From: Crateriforma conspicua
GTDB taxonomy: Bacteria > Planctomycetota > Planctomycetia > Pirellulales > Pirellulaceae
DNA length: 64,000 bases
Direction: 5' to 3'
NCBI RefSeq assembly: GCF_007752935.1
Contig: NZ_CP036319.1
Location: 2,232,001-2,296,000 of the forward strand
Shown: one piece after another, positions 1 through 7,871 of the stretch
Layout of the letters: each line of letters starts with the position of its first letter
How positions within the stretch are numbered: position 1 is the first letter of the stretch
The notes under the pieces: model-generated
The model's input: only the letters and a program-made list of their open reading frames with translations
What the model was told of the DNA's origin: nothing
Databases searched by the model: none
Translations under genes and position numbers: made by a program

Positions 1-2
1 CA

Positions 3-1646
3 GCAGCCCGGCAGACCATTCGTCACGCGGCCAGTCCCCGCCGAGTCCCGCCACCCGAACGCGCAACCGACGGTCCGGTCGCTGTGGCGCCGCCGGTGGA
101 TTTTGACAAGCCGGCGGTCACCGGTTCGCCAGCACCGCAAGCCGTCTCGGTCGACCAGCCGCCCGCGCTCACTGAGGCCAATGAAGCGGACGATACCTCA
201 CCATCAACGCCCATCGAATTCGCCACTGCTGCGCCGGTGCAAATGGCCACCACTTCGCCGATTCAGGCCAGCCAGGCATCGGCCATCGAATTGGTCGACG
301 ACATCCAAGTTCTGGCCGATGATTCGGCTCCGATCCTGATCGACAATTCCGCCGGCGTGATGCCCGTCAACCTGCCCAGCGTATTGGCGATGGTGGGTGG
401 TCGGCATCCCGCCGTGGCCGTCGCACGTTGGCGGGTCCAAGAAGCCTACGCCGAATTGGACCAAGCACGTGCGTTGTGGCTGCCGACGATTCAAACCGGT
501 TTTTCGTTCCACCGACATGATGGTCATTACCAGGCCAGCGACGGTTCGATCGTGGACGTCAATCGCAACTCGTTCCAATACGGATTGGGGGCCGGTGCAA
601 CCGGTGCGGGCACCACACCGACGCCCGGTCTGGTCGCCCGTTTCCACCTGGCCGATGCACTCTTTCAACCTCGGATTGCCAAACGTGGCATGTGGGCCGA
701 CGGTCATGCGGCAACCGCCACGATGAATGACCAACTGCGCGACGTTGCGGTTGCCTACACTGATTTGTTGCAAGCCCATCAACGGATGGCGATCGTCCAG
801 CAATCGTTGCAGCGTGCCCAGCGGTTGTCCAAGCTGACCCGTGACTTTGCCGAAGCCGGCGAAGGCTTGCAGGCCGACGCGGACCGTCTGGCGACCGAGG
901 TCCTGATGGTCCAGAACCGATTGTTCGAAGCCCAAGAACAAGTGGGCGTCGCCGCCGCACGACTTGCCGCGGCGGCCAGCCTGGACGGCGGTGGCGATTT
1001 GATTCCCACCGATGCGATGGCCATGCCGGTCCATTTTGGAGTTCCGTCAGATGATACGAATTCACTGGTTCCGATCGCGCTAAGAAATCGTCCGGAACTG
1101 AAGGAGGCCCAGGCATTGGTCGCCCAGGCTTGTGAAGCCCATCGACGTGAACGCTTCTCGCCGTTCGTGCCCAGTGTTCTGTTGGGTTTCAGCACCGGCG
1201 GCTTCGGCGGTGGTTTGGGCAACAACTTGGATCAAGTCGACAGCCGTTATGACTTTGATGCCGCGTTGGTTTGGCAAACGCGTAACCTTGGTTTCGGCGA
1301 ACACGCGGCACGCCGTCGAGCTTCGGCCCAAGTCCAGCAAGCACGCTATGAAAAGCTGCGCACGATGGACCAGGTCGCCGCCGATGTACGCACCGCGGCA
1401 TCCCAGGTGACGATGCGGACGCGCCAGATCGACGTTTGCCAATCTGCCATTCCGACCGCCCAAGATTCCTATGACCGCAACGTCAGCCGAATCGCCGACG
1501 GTCAAGGTTTGCCGATCGAAGCGTTGCAATCGATCGTCGCCTTGGAAACCGCCCAGCAAGCCTATTTGGACGCAGTCGTCGGACACAATCGTGCCCAGTT
1601 CGAACTGCAACGTGCCCTCGGCTGGCCTGTCAGCGAAGGCATGTGA
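3..1646 (+). CDS. TolC-family outer-membrane efflux protein, 5' end outside window
   Basis: The frame is open to the left edge of the window, so the true start and signal peptide lie upstream; the first internal start is a GTG at 84. The N-terminal ~115 visible residues are Ala/Pro/Thr-rich and low in complexity. From about position 370 the protein has the typical outer-membrane efflux protein (OEP) pattern: a helix ending in HPAVAVARWRVQEAYAELDQAR, long heptad-like helices, then a second copy of the helical hairpin ending near FELQRALGWP. OEP proteins trimerise into a beta-barrel plus periplasmic tunnel and work with ABC or RND pumps. No partner pump gene is on the same strand here, though an ABC permease/ATPase pair lies just downstream on the other strand. 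Family call firm; substrate unknown. Confidence 0.85.
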   Translation, partial: AARQTIRHAASPRRVPPPERATDGPVAVAPPVDFDKPAVTGSPAPQAVSVDQPPALTEANEADDTSPSTPIEFATAAPVQMATTSPIQASQASAIELVDDIQVLADDSAPILIDNSAGVMPVNLPSVLAMVGGRHPAVAVARWRVQEAYAELDQARALWLPTIQTGFSFHRHDGHYQASDGSIVDVNRNSFQYGLGAGATGAGTTPTPGLVARFHLADALFQPRIAKRGMWADGHAATATMNDQLRDVAVAYTDLLQAHQRMAIVQQSLQRAQRLSKLTRDFAEAGEGLQADADRLATEVLMVQNRLFEAQEQVGVAAARLAAAASLDGGGDLIPTDAMAMPVHFGVPSDDTNSLVPIALRNRPELKEAQALVAQACEAHRRERFSPFVPSVLLGFSTGGFGGGLGNNLDQVDSRYDFDAALVWQTRNLGFGEHAARRRASAQVQQARYEKLRTMDQVAADVRTAASQVTMRTRQIDVCQSAIPTAQDSYDRNVSRIADGQGLPIEALQSIVALETAQQAYLDAVVGHNRAQFELQRALGWPVSEGM

Positions 1647-1674
1647 TCGGCGGGAACCGCCATCACTGATGGAA

Positions 1675-1725
1675 GCCGCGAGGTGACCGACACGAGGCGA
1701 TCGCCCCGATTGTCGACCTCGCGGC
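1675..1725. terminator. Inverted repeat between convergent genes, possible bidirectional terminator
   Basis: GCCGCGAGGT at 1675-1684 pairs perfectly with ACCTCGCGGC at 1716-1725, and the 31-base loop holds a further GGCGATCGCC palindrome. It lies in the 85-base gap between the stop of the TolC-like gene and the stop of the ArsR gene on the other strand. No T-run follows on either side, so it may be only a structured spacer. Confidence 0.4.
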
Positions 1726-1731
1726 GATTGG

Positions 1732-2139
1732 CTAGGAATCGCAACAACCGCCGTTGTCTTTCAATTCACGGGCGCGTCGCTTGTCGTCTTGCAACTCAGG
1801 CACATCGTGAAAGCAGTCGGTCAGACAGCCGTACAACTTTTGTTGAAAGCACGACCGTGCCGGAGCCAGTGAATAGTGCGACCACTGGCCGACTTTGCGA
1901 ACGTCCACCAACGAAGCTTTGCGTAGATACGCCAGATGACGCGACACGGTGGGCTGAGGCAACTGAAGGATCTTGACCAAGTTGCCGACGCAGATTTCAT
2001 CCTCCACCAGCAGGTGCAAAATCCTTAAACGCGTGCCGTCGGCAAACGCCCGGAACACGGTGTTGATTTCCTCGCCGATCTCCGACAACGCAACGATCGG
2101 AATGTCGTCTGCCGAGCGGGATTCCGTCGTGGTGCTCAT
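1732..2139 (-). CDS. ArsR/SmtB-family transcriptional repressor
   Basis: A 135-residue winged-helix protein. Residues 20-95 carry the ArsR fold, with DGTRLRILHLL, then EICVGNLVKIL, the recognition helix QPTVSRHLAYLRKASLV and the wing GQWSHYSL. In metal-sensing ArsR proteins the ELCVCDL box supplies two cysteines; here only Cys50 remains. Other cysteines sit at 97, 105, 109 and a C-terminal pair 132-133, so sensing could use a different thiol set. The ATG at 2139 was chosen because the frame upstream of it (to 2244) has no family resemblance and an AAAGG-like site lies before it. It is the last gene of a minus-strand set with an ABC ATPase, a permease and a Cys-rich secreted protein, and probably represses that operon through the palindromes at 5177-5223. 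Confidence 0.88.
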   Translation of the reverse strand: MSTTTESRSADDIPIVALSEIGEEINTVFRAFADGTRLRILHLLVEDEICVGNLVKILQLPQPTVSRHLAYLRKASLVDVRKVGQWSHYSLAPARSCFQQKLYGCLTDCFHDVPELQDDKRRARELKDNGGCCDS

Positions 2140-2269
2140 GTCACAGTGGCCTTTCGATTGGTCGGATCGACAGTCGCGTTTCCCCAAAATCGCGATGATG
2201 CGTTCTAAAGCACCATCGTACCGGGGCAAACGCGACCAGATCAACAGAACAGTCGTTGCAACCGCAACG

Positions 2270-2965
2270 CTAGGCGGCGTCGAACGACTGCAACGACGCG
2301 CGGTCGTCGATGATTTTGCCGTTGCGAAGTTTCAGCACTCGCTTGGCACGTTCGGCTGCTTCGGGGTTGTGCGTCACCATCACGATCGTTCGGCCTTCGC
2401 GATTGAACTGTTCGAAGTATTCGATCACCTGCTCGCCGGTTTCCGGATCCAAGTTCCCGGTCGGCTCGTCCGCAAGAATCACGTCCGGGTCGTTGGCCAA
2501 CATCCTGGCCAATGCGACGCGTTGCTGTTGTCCGACGCTCAGTTCGGTCGGCTTGTGATCCAAGCGGTCACCCAGGCCGACTCGCGCCAGTAACTCCGCC
2601 GCCCGGTCGCCTTGGTCGGCTTCCGATGTGCCCGACAGATACAGCGGAATTTGAACGTTTTCCTGAGCCGTCAAATACGGAATCAAGTTGAAGGTCTGGA
2701 ACACGAACCCGATGTGGGCCTGTCGCAATTGCGCTCGACCATCGGCGTTTAAGTCGTACATCGACTGGCCGTTCAGCAAGACACGGCCCGACGTCGGCGA
2801 CAACATTCCGCCCAGCATGACCAACAGCGAACTCTTGCCGCTGCCACTGGGGCCGATCAACGAAACGAAATCACCTCTGGGGATCTCCAGCGTGGCATCG
2901 TCCAAGGCGACCACCTTCTGGCGGTGCATCTCATAAGTCTTCGTGACGTTTTGCATCAATAACAT
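2270..2965 (-). CDS. ABC transporter ATP-binding protein, MacB/LolD type
   Basis: A 231-residue nucleotide-binding subunit. Visible motifs are Walker A GPSGSGKSS (about residues 38-46), Q-loop QTFNLIPYLTAQENV, signature LSVGQQQRVALAR, Walker B VILADEPTGNLD and the switch histidine in VMVTHNPE. The FNLI...LTAQENV and DEPTGNLD versions are those of the MacB/LolD/FtsE subgroup, which powers extrusion or release of substrates rather than sugar uptake. The ATG at 2965 has a near-perfect AAGGAGG eight bases upstream, inside the end of the permease gene. The two genes are 3 bases apart and certainly co-transcribed. Substrate cannot be read from this subunit. Confidence 0.93.
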   Translation of the reverse strand: MLLMQNVTKTYEMHRQKVVALDDATLEIPRGDFVSLIGPSGSGKSSLLVMLGGMLSPTSGRVLLNGQSMYDLNADGRAQLRQAHIGFVFQTFNLIPYLTAQENVQIPLYLSGTSEADQGDRAAELLARVGLGDRLDHKPTELSVGQQQRVALARMLANDPDVILADEPTGNLDPETGEQVIEYFEQFNREGRTIVMVTHNPEAAERAKRVLKLRNGKIIDDRASLQSFDAA

Positions 2966-2968
2966 GGT

Positions 2969-4186
2969 TCAAACCTCCTTGAATGATGTGACGGGGTCCA
3001 ATCGAGCCGCGTTGCGGGCCGGGAAATAGCTGGCCAACAAGGTGGTGCCGACCGAGATTCCGATCGCCCACAACGCCAGGATGGGCATCGGCAATACCGG
3101 AACGTTGGCCAACCGCGGCCCCAACGTGACGGCCAACGTCGTGCCAATCACAAACCCGCTGACTCCGCCGGCAACACCCAACAACAAAGCTTTCAACAAA
3201 AAAATCCGCAGGATCAAACCGGACTGTGCCCCCAAAGACATCAATGTGCCGATCTCACGCCGACGTTCATACACATTGGCGAACATGAAATTCGCGATCC
3301 CCGCACCACCGATCACGATGATGATGGCAACAAAGATCAACGACAGCTTTTCCATCATCCCGTTGACCTTTGCCTGCGTCGCGACGACCTGCGCCACCGT
3401 GACGACCTTGGCATCGGGCAACAGATCATTGACTTTGCCGACCAGGCCGGCAGAGATCTCTTTGCAGCAACCGACGATCTCGATGCAGCTGACTACGGCG
3501 TCCTTGCCTGACATCTCTTGCACGGTGTGCAAGTGAGCAAAGATGCGTGAATCGTCGACCGTCCCCGTTTCGGGCAGCACGGCGACCACGGAAAACTGTT
3601 GCCCCAGCAGTTCCAACGTTTGGCCTTCTGATATGCCCAGGACCGAAGCGGTGTCGGAACCCACCAGCGCTTCATCGGTGGCCAAGTCGTCGATCACACG
3701 TTTGCGAACGAGTGTCTTTTTGTCTTCGGGCTCATTCGATGTGCCGACGTCGATCGCCCCACAACCGATCGGCCGCGAAAAGATCCCGGCGCCGCCCCAA
3801 GCCGCTTTGGCCTGAAACTCGCTCTTGGGCAGAATGCCCGTCAGCGTGAACGAGCGACTCTGCAATTCGACCGGAACGCAAAGCTTGGGCGACAGATTGT
3901 CGACGCCCGCCAGGTTCGACATGGTCAAACGCAACGCGTATTCCTCGGGAATCGTCTCGTTGTGCAGGTCGGCGGAATAGTAATCCTGCAGCGTCACGCT
4001 CTTGGGCAACACCAACACGTTGGCACCCAAACTGTCCATCTCTCGCGCGACGGCCATCTCGGAATAGTAAGTAATGTTTTTGATCGCGATGACCGTCGTG
4101 ATCCCCAGCAGGATTCCGACAAAGATCGTGATCATCTGGCTCTTACGCTCGAACAGTTCTCGCCAGACCAGCTTTCTCAGGTTCAT
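2969..4186 (-). CDS. FtsX/MacB-like ABC transporter permease
   Basis: A 405-residue membrane protein with the MacB topology: one N-terminal transmembrane segment (about residues 18-38, IFVGILLGITTVIAIK), a large extracytoplasmic domain of ~230 residues, then three C-terminal segments containing IFVAIIIVIGGAGIANFMFANVYERRREIGTLMSLGA, the FtsX-family signature. The extracytoplasmic domain holds an unusual GCCKE double cysteine and further single cysteines, which fits thiol or metal chemistry. Start at 4186 was chosen for the GGAGAT site in front of it; an in-frame start at 4261 lacks one. Works with the ATPase immediately downstream. Confidence 0.88.
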   Translation of the reverse strand: MNLRKLVWRELFERKSQMITIFVGILLGITTVIAIKNITYYSEMAVAREMDSLGANVLVLPKSVTLQDYYSADLHNETIPEEYALRLTMSNLAGVDNLSPKLCVPVELQSRSFTLTGILPKSEFQAKAAWGGAGIFSRPIGCGAIDVGTSNEPEDKKTLVRKRVIDDLATDEALVGSDTASVLGISEGQTLELLGQQFSVVAVLPETGTVDDSRIFAHLHTVQEMSGKDAVVSCIEIVGCCKEISAGLVGKVNDLLPDAKVVTVAQVVATQAKVNGMMEKLSLIFVAIIIVIGGAGIANFMFANVYERRREIGTLMSLGAQSGLILRIFLLKALLLGVAGGVSGFVIGTTLAVTLGPRLANVPVLPMPILALWAIGISVGTTLLASYFPARNAARLDPVTSFKEV

Positions 4187-4264
4187 CGATTTGTATCTCC
4201 GTATGATTGTCTCGGTGTTTCGAACGCCTAGGTGAAGGCGGCGATCGTTGCTTCCTTTCAATTC

Positions 4265-5092
4265 CTATTTCGCGGCGGGTTCGCAATTGCCGCCGGGGCA
4301 ACAGGATTCACCAGGACCACATTGGCCTCCGGGACAGCAAGACGCGCTGGCGGCCGCTAAACGCTTGATGATCTGATCTTTGGTCGCGTCGGCGGTGAAG
4401 GTTGCGACAGGTTGGCCGGGAGGACTCATCACAACCATCACGCCCTGATCGGCCGACGGGTCGATCTTCAGCGATTGCAGGAATCCATGCTCGGATGAAT
4501 CGCTCGGGTCGATACGAACGATCTGGCTCGCCGCCGAGTAACGTTCGTCTTGGGTGAACTCATAAGCGCCGGGAAAATCGTTCGGACCGGTCTGATGTTT
4601 GACACACAGCAGGACCAACTTGCGATCTTGCATGGCCTTCAAACAATGAGAGGTTCCGCGGCTGACCACGGCTTCTTTCAACTGTTGGTCGTCGAACTTG
4701 ACCGGCAAGCCACGTGTGATTGCACCGTTGGGCGCGATCGCAAGTGCCAATGGCATGGGAGCCCGGCTGACGTCGAACTTCTTCACGATATCCGCGTTGC
4801 CGGCATCCGTGATTCGCACACTGATCGCATCGGCGACATCGTTCATCTGAGCAGTCGCCTTTTCGAAAACGGCCCGCATCGTCTGGGTTGGTTGGTCGGC
4901 CTGCTTCCAGAAATAGACGAACAAGTATTTTCCCTTCGCCGCCGCGTTCCGCATCGCCACTCCGGCGGGCCCCTCCGGGAAGCTCTCGGACGCCGAATCG
5001 GTGGCCGCTTGAATTGGATCGGCGGAGACCAGACACAGCACCGCCGCCGTGAAAGCGGCCAAAAGACGTGTCGTAATTGTCGTGCGTTTCAT
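4265..5092 (-). CDS. Secreted thioredoxin-fold protein with Cys-rich CCPGG tail
   Basis: A 275-residue exported protein with a clear Sec signal peptide (residues 1-30, ending PIQA-AT). The first domain resembles a thioredoxin fold (KYLFVYFWKQADQPTQ) but has lost the CxxC active-site cysteines. A second thioredoxin-like segment lies near VMVVMSPPGQPVATF. The last 25 residues carry two near-identical blocks, CCPGGQC and CCPGGNC, with six cysteines in all, likely to bind soft metals or act as a redox tail. The start at 5092 has a GAAGGA site; the longer frame to 5275 runs through the operator palindromes and is not coding. First gene of the ArsR-linked operon. No close named family recognised. 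Confidence 0.75.
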   Translation of the reverse strand: MKRTTITTRLLAAFTAAVLCLVSADPIQAATDSASESFPEGPAGVAMRNAAAKGKYLFVYFWKQADQPTQTMRAVFEKATAQMNDVADAISVRITDAGNADIVKKFDVSRAPMPLALAIAPNGAITRGLPVKFDDQQLKEAVVSRGTSHCLKAMQDRKLVLLCVKHQTGPNDFPGAYEFTQDERYSAASQIVRIDPSDSSEHGFLQSLKIDPSADQGVMVVMSPPGQPVATFTADATKDQIIKRLAAASASCCPGGQCGPGESCCPGGNCEPAAK

Positions 5093-5176
5093 TTGAAATC
5101 CTTCGCTTGGTTGAAACGAAAACTCCCGGCGAAATGCCGGGGCTTGGGGAACGGCCGGCGACGGCATTGAATCCGT

Positions 5177-5196
5177 ATATCCGCCTTGGCGGATAT
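5177..5196. promoter_or_regulatory. Palindromic operator 1 upstream of the ArsR-linked operon
   Basis: A perfect inverted repeat: ATATCCGCC, two bases TT, then GGCGGATAT. It lies 85 bases upstream of the first gene of the minus-strand operon that ends with an ArsR repressor. Size and AT-ended symmetry suit a winged-helix dimer. Binding by the local ArsR is inference. Confidence 0.7.
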
Positions 5197-5203
5197 GGTT
5201 TGT

Positions 5204-5223
5204 ATATTCGCTAAGGCGGATAT
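5204..5223. promoter_or_regulatory. Palindromic operator 2, imperfect copy of operator 1
   Basis: ATATTCGCT-AA-GGCGGATAT is a second version of the 5177-5196 palindrome, identical in its right arm except for the spacer and differing at two positions in its left arm. Centre-to-centre distance is 27 bases. Two tandem sites in a short upstream region strongly suggest a regulated promoter. Confidence 0.65.
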
Positions 5224-5792
5224 GTGGTGTCCAGTCCAATTCCCTTGTTGTCGATGCGACCGATCTTGCCGGCACCTAGAAACGCAGCGTACGGTCCCAT
5301 GAAACCCCGTCATTCACGGCATCAAATGGACTTTGCGGGGCGGGTCCGGTGACCAGACATCTTTTGGGGGAACGCACCTCCACTCTGGTTGTCCCTTGTT
5401 TCCATTCTGCGTTAACCAGCAAGCATCGACCGCAGCGTTTGGCTCAATTTCGCATCTCCAAAGCAGTTCCTTCGGGGGTGGTTTTTTTGACCACAAAGGG
5501 TGGTGCCTTCTCGCGTCTCAATGCTTAGGCAGCATTGAATGCTCATTTTGGGAATTGAAATAAGGGAAAACGCAAAGAATACGCAGAGTTTGCGGACCCC
5601 CAAGCCAAGTAAAGTGTTAACAGTTTTGCTGCCTGGCTTAGCTCAGGTGTTTATTTCGTGAAGGGCGACGGCCGTTCGAAAAGGCGTTCATTTTGAAAAG
5701 CAACGCATCAGCGATGCATTTGGTGTGGGGACAGCCTGCACCAGGTTGATGCAAATTCGGCGGCTCCCAACAGCATCCCCCGGAGACATTTT
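5224..5792. other. Intergenic region between the ArsR-linked operon and the PEP-CTERM gene
   Basis: About 570 bases with no convincing gene; open frames here have no start sites or family resemblance. It should hold the divergent promoters of both neighbours. An ACGCA-rich stretch at 5566-5588 and a small GCATC-AGC-GATGC hairpin at 5705-5717 are the only structures noticed. Confidence 0.5.
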
Positions 5793-6512
5793 ATGAAACG
5801 ACTGACGGCATTTTCTCTTCTATTGGCTCTAGCAGCGGTTGGCTCACAGGCAAACGCAGCGCTGGTGAATATCACGGCACTCGACGTGCGTGGAACCGGC
5901 GTGTTCGGTCATGATCCGAATATCTCTGCAGTGACGATCAATGATGTGGCCCCTTCGGGCACTACAGTCGCTGATCCTCTGAACATTCAGCTGACGTATT
6001 CCAATCTGGATCTTGACGGCGATTCGACCGCGAACGACTCGGTCACCTTCACGCTGACCGCGGCGGGCGGCGGTGGTTCGCAACGTGCTTGGGGACAAGG
6101 AATCGATACAGGGTTCGGAAGCCTGAACAACGTCACTCTTTCGGTAAGCAGTGTTTCAGGCACCACGACCGACTTCGGCGATACCATCGTGTTCGATGGT
6201 TTTGTCGGCGCAAACGCAGGGCTTGGCGGAAACGGCGATTTTCAGCGAAACGTTGACATCAATGGAACCACCGTCAATTTGACAACCGCAAACACGGGCG
6301 CCTTCGAGTTTGTGACGAGGGGGATCGATTTCGCACCAACTTCCACCGTCTTGTTTGATAACTCCGGCGGTACCGGCGGCAGCATTGTTGCTCGAAGCTA
6401 CGACTTGCAGTTCAGCACAGTCGCGGCCGTTCCCGAACCGTCGTCGTTTGCTCTGTTGGGGTTGTGCGGAGGCGCCGCTGTCTGGCGTCGACGACGAAAG
6501 TCGTCTGTCTGA
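5793..6512 (+). CDS. PEP-CTERM sorting-domain secreted protein
   Basis: A 239-residue protein with an N-terminal signal peptide (about residues 1-23, ending ANA-AL) and a classical C-terminal PEP-CTERM tail: VPEPSS, a hydrophobic stretch FALLGLCGGAAVW and a terminal RRRRK cluster. The tail is recognised by exosortase-type enzymes for envelope sorting and often precedes glycosylation. The middle ~190 residues are Thr/Asn/Gly-rich, beta-sheet-like and contain many DxD turns; no catalytic family is evident. GGAGA lies eight bases before the ATG. No exosortase gene is present in this window. Confidence 0.85.
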   Translation: MKRLTAFSLLLALAAVGSQANAALVNITALDVRGTGVFGHDPNISAVTINDVAPSGTTVADPLNIQLTYSNLDLDGDSTANDSVTFTLTAAGGGGSQRAWGQGIDTGFGSLNNVTLSVSSVSGTTTDFGDTIVFDGFVGANAGLGGNGDFQRNVDINGTTVNLTTANTGAFEFVTRGIDFAPTSTVLFDNSGGTGGSIVARSYDLQFSTVAAVPEPSSFALLGLCGGAAVWRRRRKSSV

Positions 6513-6545
6513 ACGCCTCAGGCACTTTCGTGGATCATTGTTCAT

Positions 6546-6570
6546 GCGGGTCGGCTTAACGCCGGCCCGC
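6546..6570. terminator. Hairpin between convergent genes
   Basis: GCGGGTCGGC at 6546-6555 pairs with GCCGGCCCGC at 6561-6570 (one G-U pair, five-base loop TTAAC). It is placed between the stops of the PEP-CTERM gene and the DUF1593 gene on the other strand, so it could terminate both. There is no adjacent T-run; it could also be a dispersed palindromic repeat. Confidence 0.45.
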
Positions 6571-6608
6571 TGACGCTCCGCTCTGAAAAGAACCCCGTCC
6601 CCTTTTGG

Positions 6609-7640
6609 CTACGGTTGGCACCAACGCATGCGTTTGGCGAAGTCGTTTTGGATCGCGACGCGGTGTCGGCTGACCGTTGTTCGGGGATCCACCGAATCGG
6701 TGGCGGTCAGGTCGCGGTACCATCCGTCGGGTTCACGCTGGAATTGACCGCCCCATCCGGGTTGCGTCGGATCGGACGGATCATTGCCACCGAGCGGCAA
6801 GAAGAACTGCCACGACGGTGTGTCGCCTTCTTTCAGGCAACCGTGTGGATTCGGGGCCGTCCAAGTCTTGGTCGGGTACTTTTCCCCCAGGGCCCCGCGT
6901 GACCGAACATGTTCGTCGATCCAACGACGACTGGTCAGCGATTCGTCCCCCGTCAAATACATCCCGCGAAACGTGGCGGTGCGTTTGTCTTGTCCCGGGG
7001 AAGCCTTTGACAAAACGTAGTGCATCCCCGGATACGTCTTCCGCATCCAATCGGCGATCCGGTCTTGATCGGCGATGTCATAGACGCGGAACTTCTTGAC
7101 GAAAGCGGCCAGACCATCCATCCCACGATCCTGCTTGACCCGCCAGAGTGCCTGCGCCAAATCGGTTTGCCCGCCCCAGATCGCGATGTTCAGTGGGCGG
7201 TCCATCGAACCGGCATCGACGCACTGGATCAGCCACTTTGATCCGTCCGTGTCATGCGAGTCACCGATGTGTTCAAGCCCTCGAAAACGATTGCCCGAAC
7301 GAACGACACCACGCAATGTGTCTGCCGTCGGCCAACCGCCATCGTGCCGCTTCAGATTCGGAAGCACGCGGTCGTAAGCATCAATGATCTCCAGAATCAG
7401 GTCCGTGCGTGTGATCGACTTCTTAAGCTCGCCGGGTGTGCCCGATGCACTGGCAACGATCGCTTCGATCTGAAATTCGTTGGCATACACCATCAATCGA
7501 ACCAGCGACTGGGTATCATCGGGGTCGCCACCGATGTCCGTTAAAACGGCCAGCCTGGGGCGTTCTTCGCCGTTCGCGAATCCACACCAGACGGCCAGAA
7601 CGACCACCAAAATCACTCGGCATATCGAAGGGTTTGTCAT
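6609..7640 (-). CDS. DUF1593 (Sde182-like) nucleoside-hydrolase-fold secreted protein
   Basis: A 343-residue exported protein: signal peptide at residues 1-25, then LAVLTDIGGDPDDTQSLVRLMVYANEF, the aspartate-rich nucleoside-hydrolase-type metal site as found in DUF1593/Sde182-type proteins. Further family landmarks are AIVASASGTPG, IAIWGGQTDLAQALW and the C-terminal GGNDPSDPTQPGWGGQF region. Related proteins are attached to polysaccharide-degrading systems and probably hydrolyse a glycosidic bond, but the substrate is unknown. The ATG at 7640 starts the signal peptide; the frame extends to 7709 without a signal sequence. A second protein of related fold is at 56806-57849. Confidence 0.85.
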   Translation of the reverse strand: MTNPSICRVILVVVLAVWCGFANGEERPRLAVLTDIGGDPDDTQSLVRLMVYANEFQIEAIVASASGTPGELKKSITRTDLILEIIDAYDRVLPNLKRHDGGWPTADTLRGVVRSGNRFRGLEHIGDSHDTDGSKWLIQCVDAGSMDRPLNIAIWGGQTDLAQALWRVKQDRGMDGLAAFVKKFRVYDIADQDRIADWMRKTYPGMHYVLSKASPGQDKRTATFRGMYLTGDESLTSRRWIDEHVRSRGALGEKYPTKTWTAPNPHGCLKEGDTPSWQFFLPLGGNDPSDPTQPGWGGQFQREPDGWYRDLTATDSVDPRTTVSRHRVAIQNDFAKRMRWCQP

Positions 7641-7871
7641 GGGATTCGATTCCGGTCGGGGGAGTGTTCGGGCGTCAGCTGTTCGCGACAATCGCCAAGT
7701 GTATGCCATCGGTCAGGGGAACGTGGGGGCTGACCAGGGATGCTCCCATACCGGTTGATCTTTCGCGGAAGCCGGATCGAACGGTTGTCGACGTGGGAGG
7801 CGATCGAGACACTGTCACGATCAGAAACCAAACCGTTGGAGCGAATCCGGCCGAGTCGGGAATACTGTGTT

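Noticed and set aside
5470-5495. T-run with GTGGT/ACCAC arms as a terminator
   Set aside because: The T-run is inside the loop rather than after the stem, and no gene ends just upstream.
7630-7665. TTCGATTCC sequence resembling a tRNA T-arm
   Set aside because: No acceptor stem or anticodon arm can be built around it, and it lies at the start of the DUF1593 gene.
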